Below are positions 26,424 through 35,228 of a stretch of DNA of 64,000 bases, one piece after another. Under the pieces are notes generated by a model. That model was not told where the DNA came from. It saw only the letters and a list, made by a program, of their open reading frames with translations, and did not search any database. The position numbers and the translations under genes are program-made. The stretch comes from Mucilaginibacter rivuli. GTDB lineage: Bacteria; Bacteroidota; Bacteroidia; Sphingobacteriales; Sphingobacteriaceae. How positions within the stretch are numbered: the stretch's first letter is position 1; each line of letters begins with the position of its first letter. Location of the stretch: the NCBI RefSeq assembly GCF_019391655.1, contig NZ_JAHXPQ010000007.1, positions 186,001 through 250,000 on the forward strand, given 5' to 3'.

Positions 26424-26431
26424 TATCTTTG
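26424..26431 (+). promoter_or_regulatory. -7 element (TATCTTTG) of the SRP RNA gene
   Basis: An exact TAnnTTTG match, five bases before the predicted 5' end of the SRP RNA at 26437. Because the RNA end is fixed by its own closing stem, this pair sets the spacing used for other promoters in this window. Confidence 0.7.
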
Positions 26432-26436
26432 TGCCG

Positions 26437-26534
26437 GGGTAAGTCTTTTACGACCAGCTCCTCTTGAACTCCCCCAGGGTGGGAACGCAGCAAGGGTAGA
26501 GGGTTGTAGCGGTGCGATAAAAGGTGCTTACCCT
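26437..26534 (+). ncRNA. ffs: Signal recognition particle RNA, small (4.5S) type
   Basis: An RNA of about 98 bases whose ends pair as GGGTAAG / CTTACCC. The centre holds the conserved domain IV: CAGGGTGGGAACGCAGCAAGGG, in outline a GGAA tetraloop with the asymmetric and symmetric internal loops bound by Ffh. It guides co-translational insertion of membrane proteins with Ffh and FtsY. The closing stem followed by eight T serves as its terminator. Confidence 0.9.
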
Positions 26535-26541
26535 TTTTTTT
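26527..26541 (+). terminator. Terminator formed by the SRP RNA closing stem and a T run
   Basis: CTTACCC pairs with the RNA 5' end, and eight T follow directly. A second inverted repeat, GGGAACT / AGTTCCC, lies at 26556-26582 and may back it up. Confidence 0.7.
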
Positions 26542-26674
26542 ATGCCCTTTTTTTCGGGAACTTATACCATGTGATAGTTCCCTTCCCGATACGCCGGCTC
26601 CGGCTTTATTGACTTAATACTTACCAAAAAGCCATCAATAACCAATAACTTAGCAACTCAATAACGTTTAAATA

Positions 26675-27634
26675 ATGCTCGATATATTCATTATAGGTGC
26701 CGGCCCTATTGGTTTGGCTTGTGGTTTGGCAGCTCAAAAAGCAGGCTTGTCTTTCGTTATAGTAGATAAGGGTTGTTTAACCAATTCGCTATACAATTAT
26801 CCTTCAACCATGACGTTCTTTTCCACTTCCGAAAAGCTGGAGATAGGCGGCATCCCATTTGTATCCAACAATGTAAAACCAACCCGCGCCGAAGCTTTGG
26901 AGTATTACCGCAGGGTGGCATTTTCTAATCAGTTACCCGTTAAATTATTCGAAGAGGTTTTAAACGTAAGTGCCGGTGACGGGGCTTATAGCATTAAAAC
27001 TGCAAAAGCCGGGTACCGCGCGAAGCAAATTATTGTAGCGACGGGCTTTTACGATATAGCTGTTGACCTGAATATTCCCGGCGAAGAACTGCCTAAAGTA
27101 AAGCATTATTATAAAGACCCGCATTACTATGCCATGCAAAAAGTGGTGGTAGTAGGATCGAGCAATTCGGCAGTTGATGTAGCGTTGGAAACTTACCGTA
27201 AAGGTGCCGAAGTAACCATGATAGTGCGCGATGCCGAAATAAGCAGCCGTGTAAAGTACTGGGTACGCCCCGATATTATTAACCGTATAAAAGAGGGCAG
27301 CATAAAAGCATATTTTAACTCATCGCTAAAAGCTATTCGCCCTTACGAAGTGGATATTGAAACATCCGAAGGCTCCTTAACTATAGCAAACGATTTTGTT
27401 TTGGCTATGACAGGCTATAAACCCAATTTTGATTTTTTAAAGCGCATTGGCATTAACCTTTCGGTTGATGAAAAACTATTACCCGAGTACAACCCCGAAA
27501 CCATGGAAACCCATTTGCCGGGTATTTACCTTGCGGGGGTAGTTTGCGGCGGTATGGATACACACCTTTGGTTTATAGAAAATTCGCGCGTACACGCCGA
27601 TATGATCATTAGCGATATTGTAAGCAAAAAGTAA
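26675..27634 (+). CDS. ypdA: YpdA family bacillithiol disulfide reductase
   Basis: A 319-residue FAD/NADPH flavoprotein. The FAD motif GAGPIGLACG is at residues 8-17, the NADP motif VVGSSNSAVDVALE lies around residues 165-178, and FSTSEKLEIGGIPF is typical of YpdA. It reduces bacillithiol disulfide. The bacillithiol deacetylase gene bshB1 is in the same window at 53813, which supports this substrate. The gene stands alone, between the SRP RNA and the LVIVD lipoprotein. Confidence 0.85.
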   Translation: MLDIFIIGAGPIGLACGLAAQKAGLSFVIVDKGCLTNSLYNYPSTMTFFSTSEKLEIGGIPFVSNNVKPTRAEALEYYRRVAFSNQLPVKLFEEVLNVSAGDGAYSIKTAKAGYRAKQIIVATGFYDIAVDLNIPGEELPKVKHYYKDPHYYAMQKVVVVGSSNSAVDVALETYRKGAEVTMIVRDAEISSRVKYWVRPDIINRIKEGSIKAYFNSSLKAIRPYEVDIETSEGSLTIANDFVLAMTGYKPNFDFLKRIGINLSVDEKLLPEYNPETMETHLPGIYLAGVVCGGMDTHLWFIENSRVHADMIISDIVSKK

Positions 27635-27710
27635 AATCACAATTGCTGTAGCGTTTACCTGCAGCAGTGCGTATTGGTATGTAAATGAACTATACAACCA
27701 AACGCATCCA

Positions 27711-28958
27711 ATGAAAAAACTACTAACTTTTGTAACCGCGGGCTTGTTGCTGGCGGCTGTGATACCTGCCTGTACCAGGGACACCATAACCGAGCATTAT
27801 ACCATATATAAACCGGTTTACAAAAGCCTTGCCGCTGTAAAGGCCGATATGCATAGCCAGGCACCTCAAAACGTGCGTGAAGCCGGTAAGATCTTTATGC
27901 AAGGTAACTTTGCTTACCTGGTTGATGTTAACAGGGGCGTACATGTTATTAATATCAGCGATGGTAAAAACCCCGTTAAGGTGGCATTTATACCCATACC
28001 AGGATGCGCAGATATCGCTATAAAAAACAACTACTTATATGCTGATAGTTATAAAGATATGGTTGCCATCGATATCAGCAACCCTGCTTCTGCCAGCCTG
28101 GTAAACACCATTTCGGGCGTGTTCCCTGAAAACTATAATGGGAATTACACTAACGACGCCTCCAAAATTATAGTAGACTGGATAAAAAGTGACACCACCA
28201 TTGCACGTAAATTTAACGATCCGAAGCTTCAAAATTATTACAGCAGTGGTATTTATTATTCAATATCTTCTTTTAGCAGCAGTTCAAGCCCGGCAATGGC
28301 TATAGGTGGTTCTACAGCAAGGTTTGGTCTATTGAATAACCGTATGTACACGGTGAGCAGTTTTAATCTTAAAGTTTTTAATACCGATAATGCAGCGGCG
28401 CCATCGTATGTTAAAACCATTAACATGCAGCAAGGCAGTATCGAAACCATATTTCCGTACAATAGTATGTTGTTTATCGGTTCGCAAAACGGCATGTATG
28501 TTTATAATACCACTAATCCTGATAATCCCATTAAGCTTTCGCAGTTTGTACACGCCCGCTCGTGCGATCCGGTTATTGCCGATGGCGGCTATGCTTATGT
28601 TACCCTTTCCGGAGGCTCGGCATGTGGTGGTTACAGTAACGAACTGAATGTGCTTGATATTTCAAACATCAACACCCCATTATTAGTAAAAACGTACTTG
28701 CTTAAAGGGCCGCGCGGTTTAAGTAAAGATGGGAACCTGTTACTAATATGCGATGGTACGGATGGGTTAAAGCTGTTTGATGCAACCGTGGCAAGCAATA
28801 TTCCGCTGATTAAGCAGGTAGCAGGCTTTGATGCCCGTGATGTAATTGCCGTTAACGGCAAAGCCATTGTAACATCGGCAAATGGGTTGTTTATTATTGA
28901 TTATCGCGATCCGGCCAATGCGCAGGTAACCGGTAGTATACCCGTTGCAGGTCAGTAA
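27711..28958 (+). CDS. LVIVD-repeat beta-propeller lipoprotein
   Basis: A 415-residue lipoprotein (lipobox VIPAC, Cys21). Repeats such as AYLVDVNRGVHVINISDGKNPVKVAFI, MVAIDISNPASASLVN and MYVYNTTNPDNPIKLSQ, given in outline, match the LVIVD repeat, which builds a surface propeller. The second half includes NELNVLDISNINTPLLVKTY and LKLFDATVASN. It probably sits on the outer membrane facing the periplasm or outside. A small barrel gene follows with one base between stop and start. Confidence 0.8.
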   Translation: MKKLLTFVTAGLLLAAVIPACTRDTITEHYTIYKPVYKSLAAVKADMHSQAPQNVREAGKIFMQGNFAYLVDVNRGVHVINISDGKNPVKVAFIPIPGCADIAIKNNYLYADSYKDMVAIDISNPASASLVNTISGVFPENYNGNYTNDASKIIVDWIKSDTTIARKFNDPKLQNYYSSGIYYSISSFSSSSSPAMAIGGSTARFGLLNNRMYTVSSFNLKVFNTDNAAAPSYVKTINMQQGSIETIFPYNSMLFIGSQNGMYVYNTTNPDNPIKLSQFVHARSCDPVIADGGYAYVTLSGGSACGGYSNELNVLDISNINTPLLVKTYLLKGPRGLSKDGNLLLICDGTDGLKLFDATVASNIPLIKQVAGFDARDVIAVNGKAIVTSANGLFIIDYRDPANAQVTGSIPVAGQ

Positions 28959-28959
28959 T

Positions 28960-29532
28960 ATGTGTGCGAAAAGAATAATTACGTTACTTATCGTGTGTAC
29001 CTGTTCGCTTACAGCATTGGCACAGCGGGATGCTGTTGGGTTTTATCTAATACCGCAGGAAGCCATGGCGATTAACAATGAAGAAGTAAGCGGACAGGTT
29101 ATATTAAATGCGGGGGTATCATATAAAAAATTAATGCTCGGTGTTGGTTCGGGTATTGATTGGTATGGATTGCGATCGGTACCCATTTTTGTCGAAGGCA
29201 GGTTTAACTTTTCGGGGAAGCTTGACAAGGTATTTATTTATACAAAGCTTGGTGTAAATTTGAACAAACTGACAGCGAAGCAACAATACGAACAAACGGA
29301 ATATACAAGTACGGGCTTTGCCCGCGGTATTTATACCGATTTTGGTTTAGGCTATAGCTTATACAACAGCCATTTGCGCGGCGTGCAGTTTGGCTTAGGG
29401 TATTCGGTTAAAACGTTGAAGCAGTATGTGGCAGATATAATTTATCCAACCTACCCAATATATAACCAAACGGGCCACTATTATACCTACACTTTTAACC
29501 GTTATATGGTAAGCGTAGGTTACCGGTTTTAA
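28960..29532 (+). CDS. Small outer-membrane beta-barrel protein
   Basis: A 190-residue protein with a signal peptide (cut after LALAQ, about residue 22). The mature part alternates polar and aromatic residues in strands (VGFYLIPQEAMAIN, VILNAGVSYKKLMLGVGSG, GIYTDFGLGYSLYN, FNRYMVSVGYRF) and ends in Phe, as outer-membrane barrels do. I set the start at the ATG at 28960, one base after the LVIVD stop. It may anchor or pair with the LVIVD lipoprotein. Function unknown. Confidence 0.7.
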   Translation: MCAKRIITLLIVCTCSLTALAQRDAVGFYLIPQEAMAINNEEVSGQVILNAGVSYKKLMLGVGSGIDWYGLRSVPIFVEGRFNFSGKLDKVFIYTKLGVNLNKLTAKQQYEQTEYTSTGFARGIYTDFGLGYSLYNSHLRGVQFGLGYSVKTLKQYVADIIYPTYPIYNQTGHYYTYTFNRYMVSVGYRF

Positions 29533-29641
29533 CATTCAATAATTTCGAATTGTAAAATAATGTTAAATGAAACAACATTATTAGCATGCAACGTTAGTTA
29601 ATTATATATTTAACAACGTTAACCTGTTCGATACGATTTTG

Positions 29642-32368
29642 ATGAATACCCGTAAATTTTTATTCGTACTATCTTTTATTACATGCGCTGTTCATTTTTC
29701 GGCATCCGCCCAGCGCGATACGATAGGCCTCCCTGCATTGCTATCAAAAACCGCAAAATACATGGGCTCGCGCCCTATAGAAAAAGTTTATCTCCATTTT
29801 GATAAGCCATACTATGCCGTTGGCGATACCATTTGGTTTAAGGCCTATCTCACTATGCTTAAACACCAGCCATCCGAGTTAAGCAAAATTGTATATGTTG
29901 AGATGATAAGCAGTACCGATTCGTTAGTGCAATCGTTAAAGATACAGGTGATGAATGGCGTTGCTACAGGTAATATCCCCTTAGGGCAATACGCTGTAAA
30001 AAAAGGTAATTACCGTATCAGGGCATACACTGCCTGGATGCGCAATTTTGAAGGCGAGTACTTTTTTAATAAAAACATTACAGTAGGTAACGCTATTGAT
30101 AATGAACTAAGCACCCATGTTTCTTTTACAGGATCGGAAAAAGGCGACGTTACTAAAATAAATGCTCAAATAGCTTATAAGGATGAAACCGGTGCACCAT
30201 ACAGCAATAAAAAAGTAAGCTGGAAAATTGATACCGATAACGATAAGCCGCTAAAGGGGAAAGGCACCACAGACAATAACGGTATACTGACTGTAAGTAT
30301 TGAGGGCAGTAAAGCACTGGCTCTTACATCGCGCAGCCTGCAAACTGTACTTGAACGTGGTGATAAAAAGCCCATTGCAAGCACGTTCGCTTTAAAATAT
30401 GCCGACCCTAATATCGATGTGCAGTTTTTCCCTGAAGGAGGGGAACTCATTGCCGGTGTATCAACACGCATAGGTTTTAAAGCCATAAAAGGTGATGGAT
30501 TAGGCGTTAATATCAAAGGAACTGTAGTTGATAACGATGGCAAAGCCACCGCGGATATTAAAACTCAAAACCTCGGTATGGGCGCATTTTTTATGAACCC
30601 TGAAGATGGTAAGAGTTATAAGGCAAACGTTATTTTTCCTGATGGCTCAACCCATGTGTATGATCTGCCACGTGTGCAACAAAGTAGCATTAACCTTTCG
30701 GTGAGTAATATCGATCCGGATAACCTGAGTATGAAAATTTCTGCGAGCCAAACTTTTTTCGCACAACATCGGGATCAAAAGTTCTACGTAATTGCACAAA
30801 GCGGAGGCATTATTTATTATGCGGCCCAAAGTGTGCTGTTAAATGCAGTATATACAGCAGCAATTCCCAAAACAAAATTCCCGACAGGTATAGTGCAGTT
30901 TACCTTATTTAATGATAAAGGCGACCCATACAGCGAAAGGATAACCTTTGTGCAACGGAACGATTTTCTTAACCTGGCAGCAAGCACAGTAAAAAACGCT
31001 TTTTTAACACGCGAAAAGGTGAAACTCAACATATCGGCAAAGGCGGATAACCTGCCTGCTATGGCAAATCTATCTGTGGCGGTTATTGATGAGACCAAGG
31101 TACCTTGTGATGAAAATGCCGAAACTACCATACTCACTAACCTCTTGCTTACATCAGACCTGAAGGGATATATAGAAAAGCCGAACTCATATTTTAACCA
31201 TGTCACCCCCGAAAGTATTGCCAACCTGGATATATTGATGCTTACACAAGGCTACCGCAGGTTCTCGTACCGGGATATTGTAAGGGATAAAACCCCGCAA
31301 ATATACTTTTTGCCGGAGCAAAGTATTGAGGTAACCGGTACGCTACGTAACCAAACCGGTATGCCAATAAACAAAGGCTCCATAAGTTTAAACATACCCG
31401 ACAGGAACTTTACCACGCAAACAATAACCAATGCCGATGGTGTATTCAGGTTCTCAAAGTTGCTGCTTACTGATTCATCAAAAGTAGTTTTAAATGCCCG
31501 CAACAACGTGAATAATACTAACCTGATGATCATGCTTGACTATCCCCGCCAACAGGGATTAACCAAAAACCTGGATGCACCAAGCGAGGTATTGAACATT
31601 GACAGCGCATTGCACCCTTACCTGGTTAACAGCAAAAAGCAATTCAATACATCGCATACCTTAAGGGAGGTACAGATCAAAGATAAGCCTGCTCCCAAAA
31701 AGATCAGTCACATTGATTTTCCAAACCTGGTAGGGCTAAACATGCTGGCAGATCACGACCTTTCGGCCGACAGGCTTAAAGACTGTAACGATTTTTTAAC
31801 CTGTGTACAGGGTATGCTTATTGGTGTAACCTTTGATGTAGATAACTTTTATATCACCCGCGATTATAACCAGGGCAAAAAAGTGCCTATGGCCATATAC
31901 GTTGGTGGTTTCCCGGTTGATTATAATTACCTGAACAGTGTAAACCCAAAGCAGGTAGAATCCATAGAAATATTTAACAACGATGGTGTAAGCGGCATTA
32001 ACCGTATGAATAATACAAATGGCGTACTGGTTGTTAATATGCGTAAGCCTCCCGAAGGTAAAAAGGTTACCTTAGCCCAGCTTAAAGAGCTGTTCCCGCC
32101 AAAATACCTGCTTACTTTCGCGCCACAGGGATATACCATGGATAGGGTATTTTACTCGCCAAAATATGTTGCACCGCGCATGGTACAAGCTGCTAATGAC
32201 CTGCGCAGCACCATTTACTGGAACCCGCTTGTATATACCGATAAAACAGGCAATGCAAGTTTGGAGTACTATAACGCTGATGGTAAAGGCACTTATAAAG
32301 TTGTTGTTGAAGGGATTGATGCTGATGGTAACATTGGCCGCTATGTGTACCGGTATAAGGTACAGTAG
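29642..32368 (+). CDS. Secreted MG2 / carboxypeptidase-regulatory / TonB-plug protein without a barrel
   Basis: A 908-residue protein with a signal peptide (cut after ASAQ, about residue 23). An MG2-type domain (KVYLHFDKPYYAVGDTIWFKAYL in outline, around residues 42-65) resembles alpha-2-macroglobulin. A carboxypeptidase regulatory-like domain begins near residue 560 (VTGTLRNQTGMPINKGSISL). A TonB-plug-like domain occupies about residues 690-810 (IYVGGFPVDYNYLNSVNPKQVESIEIF, NGVLVVNMR), but no 22-strand barrel follows; the chain ends with a short Ig-like segment. Such proteins probably act on the cell surface or in the periplasm with partner receptors; role unknown. ATG 29642 is preferred to an adjacent TTG. 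Confidence 0.75.
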   Translation: MNTRKFLFVLSFITCAVHFSASAQRDTIGLPALLSKTAKYMGSRPIEKVYLHFDKPYYAVGDTIWFKAYLTMLKHQPSELSKIVYVEMISSTDSLVQSLKIQVMNGVATGNIPLGQYAVKKGNYRIRAYTAWMRNFEGEYFFNKNITVGNAIDNELSTHVSFTGSEKGDVTKINAQIAYKDETGAPYSNKKVSWKIDTDNDKPLKGKGTTDNNGILTVSIEGSKALALTSRSLQTVLERGDKKPIASTFALKYADPNIDVQFFPEGGELIAGVSTRIGFKAIKGDGLGVNIKGTVVDNDGKATADIKTQNLGMGAFFMNPEDGKSYKANVIFPDGSTHVYDLPRVQQSSINLSVSNIDPDNLSMKISASQTFFAQHRDQKFYVIAQSGGIIYYAAQSVLLNAVYTAAIPKTKFPTGIVQFTLFNDKGDPYSERITFVQRNDFLNLAASTVKNAFLTREKVKLNISAKADNLPAMANLSVAVIDETKVPCDENAETTILTNLLLTSDLKGYIEKPNSYFNHVTPESIANLDILMLTQGYRRFSYRDIVRDKTPQIYFLPEQSIEVTGTLRNQTGMPINKGSISLNIPDRNFTTQTITNADGVFRFSKLLLTDSSKVVLNARNNVNNTNLMIMLDYPRQQGLTKNLDAPSEVLNIDSALHPYLVNSKKQFNTSHTLREVQIKDKPAPKKISHIDFPNLVGLNMLADHDLSADRLKDCNDFLTCVQGMLIGVTFDVDNFYITRDYNQGKKVPMAIYVGGFPVDYNYLNSVNPKQVESIEIFNNDGVSGINRMNNTNGVLVVNMRKPPEGKKVTLAQLKELFPPKYLLTFAPQGYTMDRVFYSPKYVAPRMVQAANDLRSTIYWNPLVYTDKTGNASLEYYNADGKGTYKVVVEGIDADGNIGRYVYRYKVQ

Positions 32369-32372
32369 ATAG

Positions 32373-32443
32373 AGTCAAGAAGAAAGAATCAGGAATCAAG
32401 AGAACACTCATCTTGGTTCTTGATTCTTTACTCTTGATTCTGC
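32373..32443. repeat. Imperfect hairpin of CTTGATTC words
   Basis: AGAATCAGGAATCAAGAGAAC on the left mirrors GTTCTTGATTCTTTACTCTTGATTCT on the right (shown in outline). It lies between convergent stops and shares its words with 12655-12696. Confidence 0.55.
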
Positions 32444-32446
32444 TTT

Positions 32447-33142
32447 TTAAAACTTATACCCTATGCCAATTTGCCAAACCTGGTTAGCATATTGAGGGTT
32501 GTTTGATGACGCATAGCTGGTATTGCTTTGCAGATCGATGGTATAACGGCCGCGTAACTCAACATTACGGTTTAATGCTATAGCCACACCAAAAACACCA
32601 TCTATCAGGGTTTTATTATAGCCTTCACTATCCAGGTTATACTGGTTTTGTACCGTAGTAGTAAAACCATTGTTGTAGATGTTTTGCGTTGAGGTAAGGA
32701 ATGATACCTGCGGGCCGATAACAAAACTAAACCCACGTGTTACATATAGCTTTAATAACAATGGCAGATCAATAAATTGGCTGCGTTGTGTAAACTGGCC
32801 ACCAAAGCCGGTGTATGCTGTGTAACCTTTTTCTGAGTATAACAGGTCAGCTTCGAAACCAAAAGGATAGGAGATAGGTACATCCAAACTAATACCCGCG
32901 TTTAACCCTGCTTTTATATCGGTACGAAAGCCCGGGTCGTTTGGTTTAATAATGTTCGCGAGGTTTATGCCACCTACTATACCTAACCGTGGCCGGTTAA
33001 AATCGTTATCAACTACCTTGCGTTGCTGTTGTTGCGGCGCACGGCGTTGCGGGTAATTACGGCGTGCAGGCGGGTAACGCTGTGCACTTACAGAAGCTGC
33101 TATACTAAGCAGGCATATTGATAATAAGATAATTTTTTTCAT
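32447..33142 (-). CDS. Porin-family outer-membrane beta-barrel protein
   Basis: A 231-residue protein with a signal peptide (cut after SVSAQ, about residue 21) followed by a Pro/Gln/Arg-rich linker (PPARRNYPQRRAPQQQQ). The barrel starts at LGIVGGINLANI and runs through LNAGISLDVPISYPFGFEADLLYSEKGY, LPLLLKLYV, VIGPQVSFLTS and ends QIGIGYKF, the PF13568 pattern. Single gene on this strand; function unknown. Confidence 0.8.
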   Translation of the reverse strand: MKKIILLSICLLSIAASVSAQRYPPARRNYPQRRAPQQQQRKVVDNDFNRPRLGIVGGINLANIIKPNDPGFRTDIKAGLNAGISLDVPISYPFGFEADLLYSEKGYTAYTGFGGQFTQRSQFIDLPLLLKLYVTRGFSFVIGPQVSFLTSTQNIYNNGFTTTVQNQYNLDSEGYNKTLIDGVFGVAIALNRNVELRGRYTIDLQSNTSYASSNNPQYANQVWQIGIGYKF

Positions 33143-33295
33143 GATTCTTAATTTTTATTATAATGGTATAGATAACAGGAAAGCCGAAAGGTTTATTGTG
33201 TAATTAATTTAATACCTGGTTAAATTTTTAAATGCGCGTTGTAAATTCATTTTTAAAAAGACGATAAAAACAAACCATAAGTAACGTGCATTATG

Positions 33296-33303
33296 TAATT
33301 TTG
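33296..33303 (+). promoter_or_regulatory. -7 element (TAATTTTG) of the DinB-family gene
   Basis: An exact TAnnTTTG match ending 19 bases before the ATG at 33323. Confidence 0.45.
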
Positions 33304-33322
33304 AATAATAAAATTTACTGCC

Positions 33323-33811
33323 ATGGCCGATCTGTCTTTAGTTGAATCAACAACCCGCAAACAATTACTGGCTCTGTTAGAGGGCGGTAACTCCCACGCA
33401 TCGTTAACTGAAGCTTTGCATGGTTTACCGGAGAATTTAAGAGGCGTTAAACCCAATGATGCGCCCTACAGCATCTGGCAATTGGTTGATCATATCCGTG
33501 TGGTACAGTGGGATGTATTAAAACTCAGCACTAACCTGCAGCATACATCGCCAAAATGGCCCGATGCTTATTGGCCAAAAAACGCGGCCCCCAAAAGCGA
33601 AGAGGAATGGCAAAACTCGATCGACCAGATATTAAGTGACCGCCAAAAATTTATTGACCTTGTAAGTGATGAAGACGTTGACCTGTTTGAGCCCTTCGCC
33701 ACGGAAGAGAACGAGACCATTTTCAGGTTCGCGTTGATGATGGCCGACCATAACAGCTATCACATAGGCCAGATCGTGCTGATGAGGCGAATGCTGAATA
33801 GCTGGAAATAG
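33323..33811 (+). CDS. DinB-family four-helix metal-binding protein
   Basis: A 162-residue protein of the DinB/YfiT superfamily (not DNA polymerase IV). The metal-binding His residues are in WQLVDHIRV and in MADHNSYHIGQI, the usual H...HxxxH triad on a four-helix bundle. Members transfer bacillithiol or other thiols, or act on small molecules. In an organism with bacillithiol genes it may be a bacillithiol S-transferase, but this is inference. Confidence 0.82.
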   Translation: MADLSLVESTTRKQLLALLEGGNSHASLTEALHGLPENLRGVKPNDAPYSIWQLVDHIRVVQWDVLKLSTNLQHTSPKWPDAYWPKNAAPKSEEEWQNSIDQILSDRQKFIDLVSDEDVDLFEPFATEENETIFRFALMMADHNSYHIGQIVLMRRMLNSWK

Positions 33812-33813
33812 CG

Positions 33814-35151
33814 TTATTTGCTTTTTAGTCCCTTTATAAAGTCAACTATAGCAGTAATAAGTTCAGGTTTAACAGGTAACGATGGGTCGTTATAAGTAGC
33901 CATATTTCCGGCCCTATCAGTTGGTGCTTGCTTTAAAACGTGGTTCATTCCGTCAATGATCTTTAGTGTCGCTTCAGATTTTGCTTTCTTTAGCAATTCG
34001 GCATCAAGCACACTTACTTGCATATCATTATTCCCCTGTATGATTAGCACGGGCAGCTTAATCTTTTTGATAACACGGGCCGGGTCAATAAATATCGCGC
34101 TCATCAGGTAGGGTTGTACACTCGGTCTGGCAAGCGCGTATAGTGCGGGGTCAACTTTAGGTGTTGTTTTCCCTTTTTTTAAACTATCTACAATGGTTTT
34201 AAACTCCATAGCTACCGATGGTGGCGCAGATTTCATTTGCTCCGCTATAATCACGTCTGCTGTTCTGCCCGGGCCTGCTACTGATATAAAACCTGCCAGA
34301 TTTTCGGCACTGTAACAAGCTATCATGCCAACCAGCGATCCTTCGCTGTGCCCCAATACGATCACTTTCGAAAAACGGTCGTCTTCCTGCAGTTTAACTA
34401 TTACCGAACCGGCATCATCGCTCATGTCGCTAAACTTGGTATCTTTTTCTTTTTGCGATGTTGTGCTTTGCCCTACGCCACGTTTATCATACCGTAATGA
34501 TGCGATACCCGCTTTACCTAAACCTTCGGCAAGGTATTTAAAGGCGTCGGTTTTAGAGCCCAGGGAGCTGTTGCAGTTCCTGTCGGTAGGGCCTGAACCT
34601 GCTATGATCAGTACAACCGGTATTTTTCCGGTAGCGTTTTTAGGAGTGGTCAATGTACCCGAAAGGGTGCCTGCCAGTGTTTTTAAAGTAAAAGGCGATT
34701 CTGTTAACGATGGGTCGGATATGGCCGGTGAAGAAGGTGCTGCTATTAAAGCTGGTACATTCGCACCCGTAGGCTTTTCTTCTTTATATTCTCTGAAATA
34801 CAAGCCATCAATTTGATTATAACCGTTTAACGATAGGTTGATGAATAGGGTAGCATTTTCATACTCCGCCTTGTAAACACCCGCTGTGCTCATATATTTT
34901 GCGAAAGTAGTTTGCTTTAAATTACCTATTTGGGCATGCATGCTGCTGATGAGTTCTTTGGTTTTATCTAAAGGCAAACTTGTTTTAACCGCAGGTGCAA
35001 ACATGGCGAACAAGCTATCGGGAAGGCTATTGTTATAATACTTTTTAAGCTTACCAATAGCAGTAGCATAGTTAGGTTTTTCAGTCTGCGCAAAAACCGA
35101 CAGCACCGATACCACAAACATCAAACACAATAAAACTCTTCTCATCATCAT
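33814..35151 (-). CDS. Secreted alpha/beta hydrolase with DUF3887-like N-terminal domain
   Basis: A 445-residue protein with a signal peptide (cut after VFAQ). Residues 25-125 look like the DUF3887 domain (LFAMFAPAVKTSLP, GNLKQTTFAKYMS). The hydrolase part holds an oxyanion turn IAGSGPTDRN, the nucleophile elbow GHSEG, an acid in NNDMQVSV and the catalytic His in GMNHVLKQ. It probably cleaves an ester or peptide in the periplasm. It converges with the DinB-family gene with two bases between stops. Confidence 0.83.
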   Translation of the reverse strand: MMMRRVLLCLMFVVSVLSVFAQTEKPNYATAIGKLKKYYNNSLPDSLFAMFAPAVKTSLPLDKTKELISSMHAQIGNLKQTTFAKYMSTAGVYKAEYENATLFINLSLNGYNQIDGLYFREYKEEKPTGANVPALIAAPSSPAISDPSLTESPFTLKTLAGTLSGTLTTPKNATGKIPVVLIIAGSGPTDRNCNSSLGSKTDAFKYLAEGLGKAGIASLRYDKRGVGQSTTSQKEKDTKFSDMSDDAGSVIVKLQEDDRFSKVIVLGHSEGSLVGMIACYSAENLAGFISVAGPGRTADVIIAEQMKSAPPSVAMEFKTIVDSLKKGKTTPKVDPALYALARPSVQPYLMSAIFIDPARVIKKIKLPVLIIQGNNDMQVSVLDAELLKKAKSEATLKIIDGMNHVLKQAPTDRAGNMATYNDPSLPVKPELITAIVDFIKGLKSK

Positions 35152-35194
35152 AATTATATCAGCCTAAAGTAGGCAATAATCAATCTCATTTAAA

Positions 35195-35228
35195 ATATTC
35201 GGCATTTACTCATCTGCATATTTGCACA
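35195..35228. repeat. GTGCAAAT/ATGCAGATG word repeat after the M3 peptidase gene
   Basis: A short run (ATCTGCATATTTGCACATTAAT) carries the same words, reverse-complemented, as the 15-base direct repeats at 60748-60786. Confidence 0.35.

Noticed and set aside
26535..26674. Riboswitch or leader before ypdA
   Set aside because: Only a GGGAACT/AGTTCCC hairpin and word-like repeats are seen; no known riboswitch core was recognised.
33323..33811. Naming the DinB-family protein as DNA polymerase IV
   Set aside because: The name is shared by chance of history; the sequence is a four-helix metal-binding protein, whereas the true Y-family polymerase is at 20448-21632.
34325..34816. A 163-codon plus-strand frame over the alpha/beta hydrolase
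   Set aside because: The opposite strand encodes the catalytic GHSEG region of the hydrolase; this frame is a shadow.
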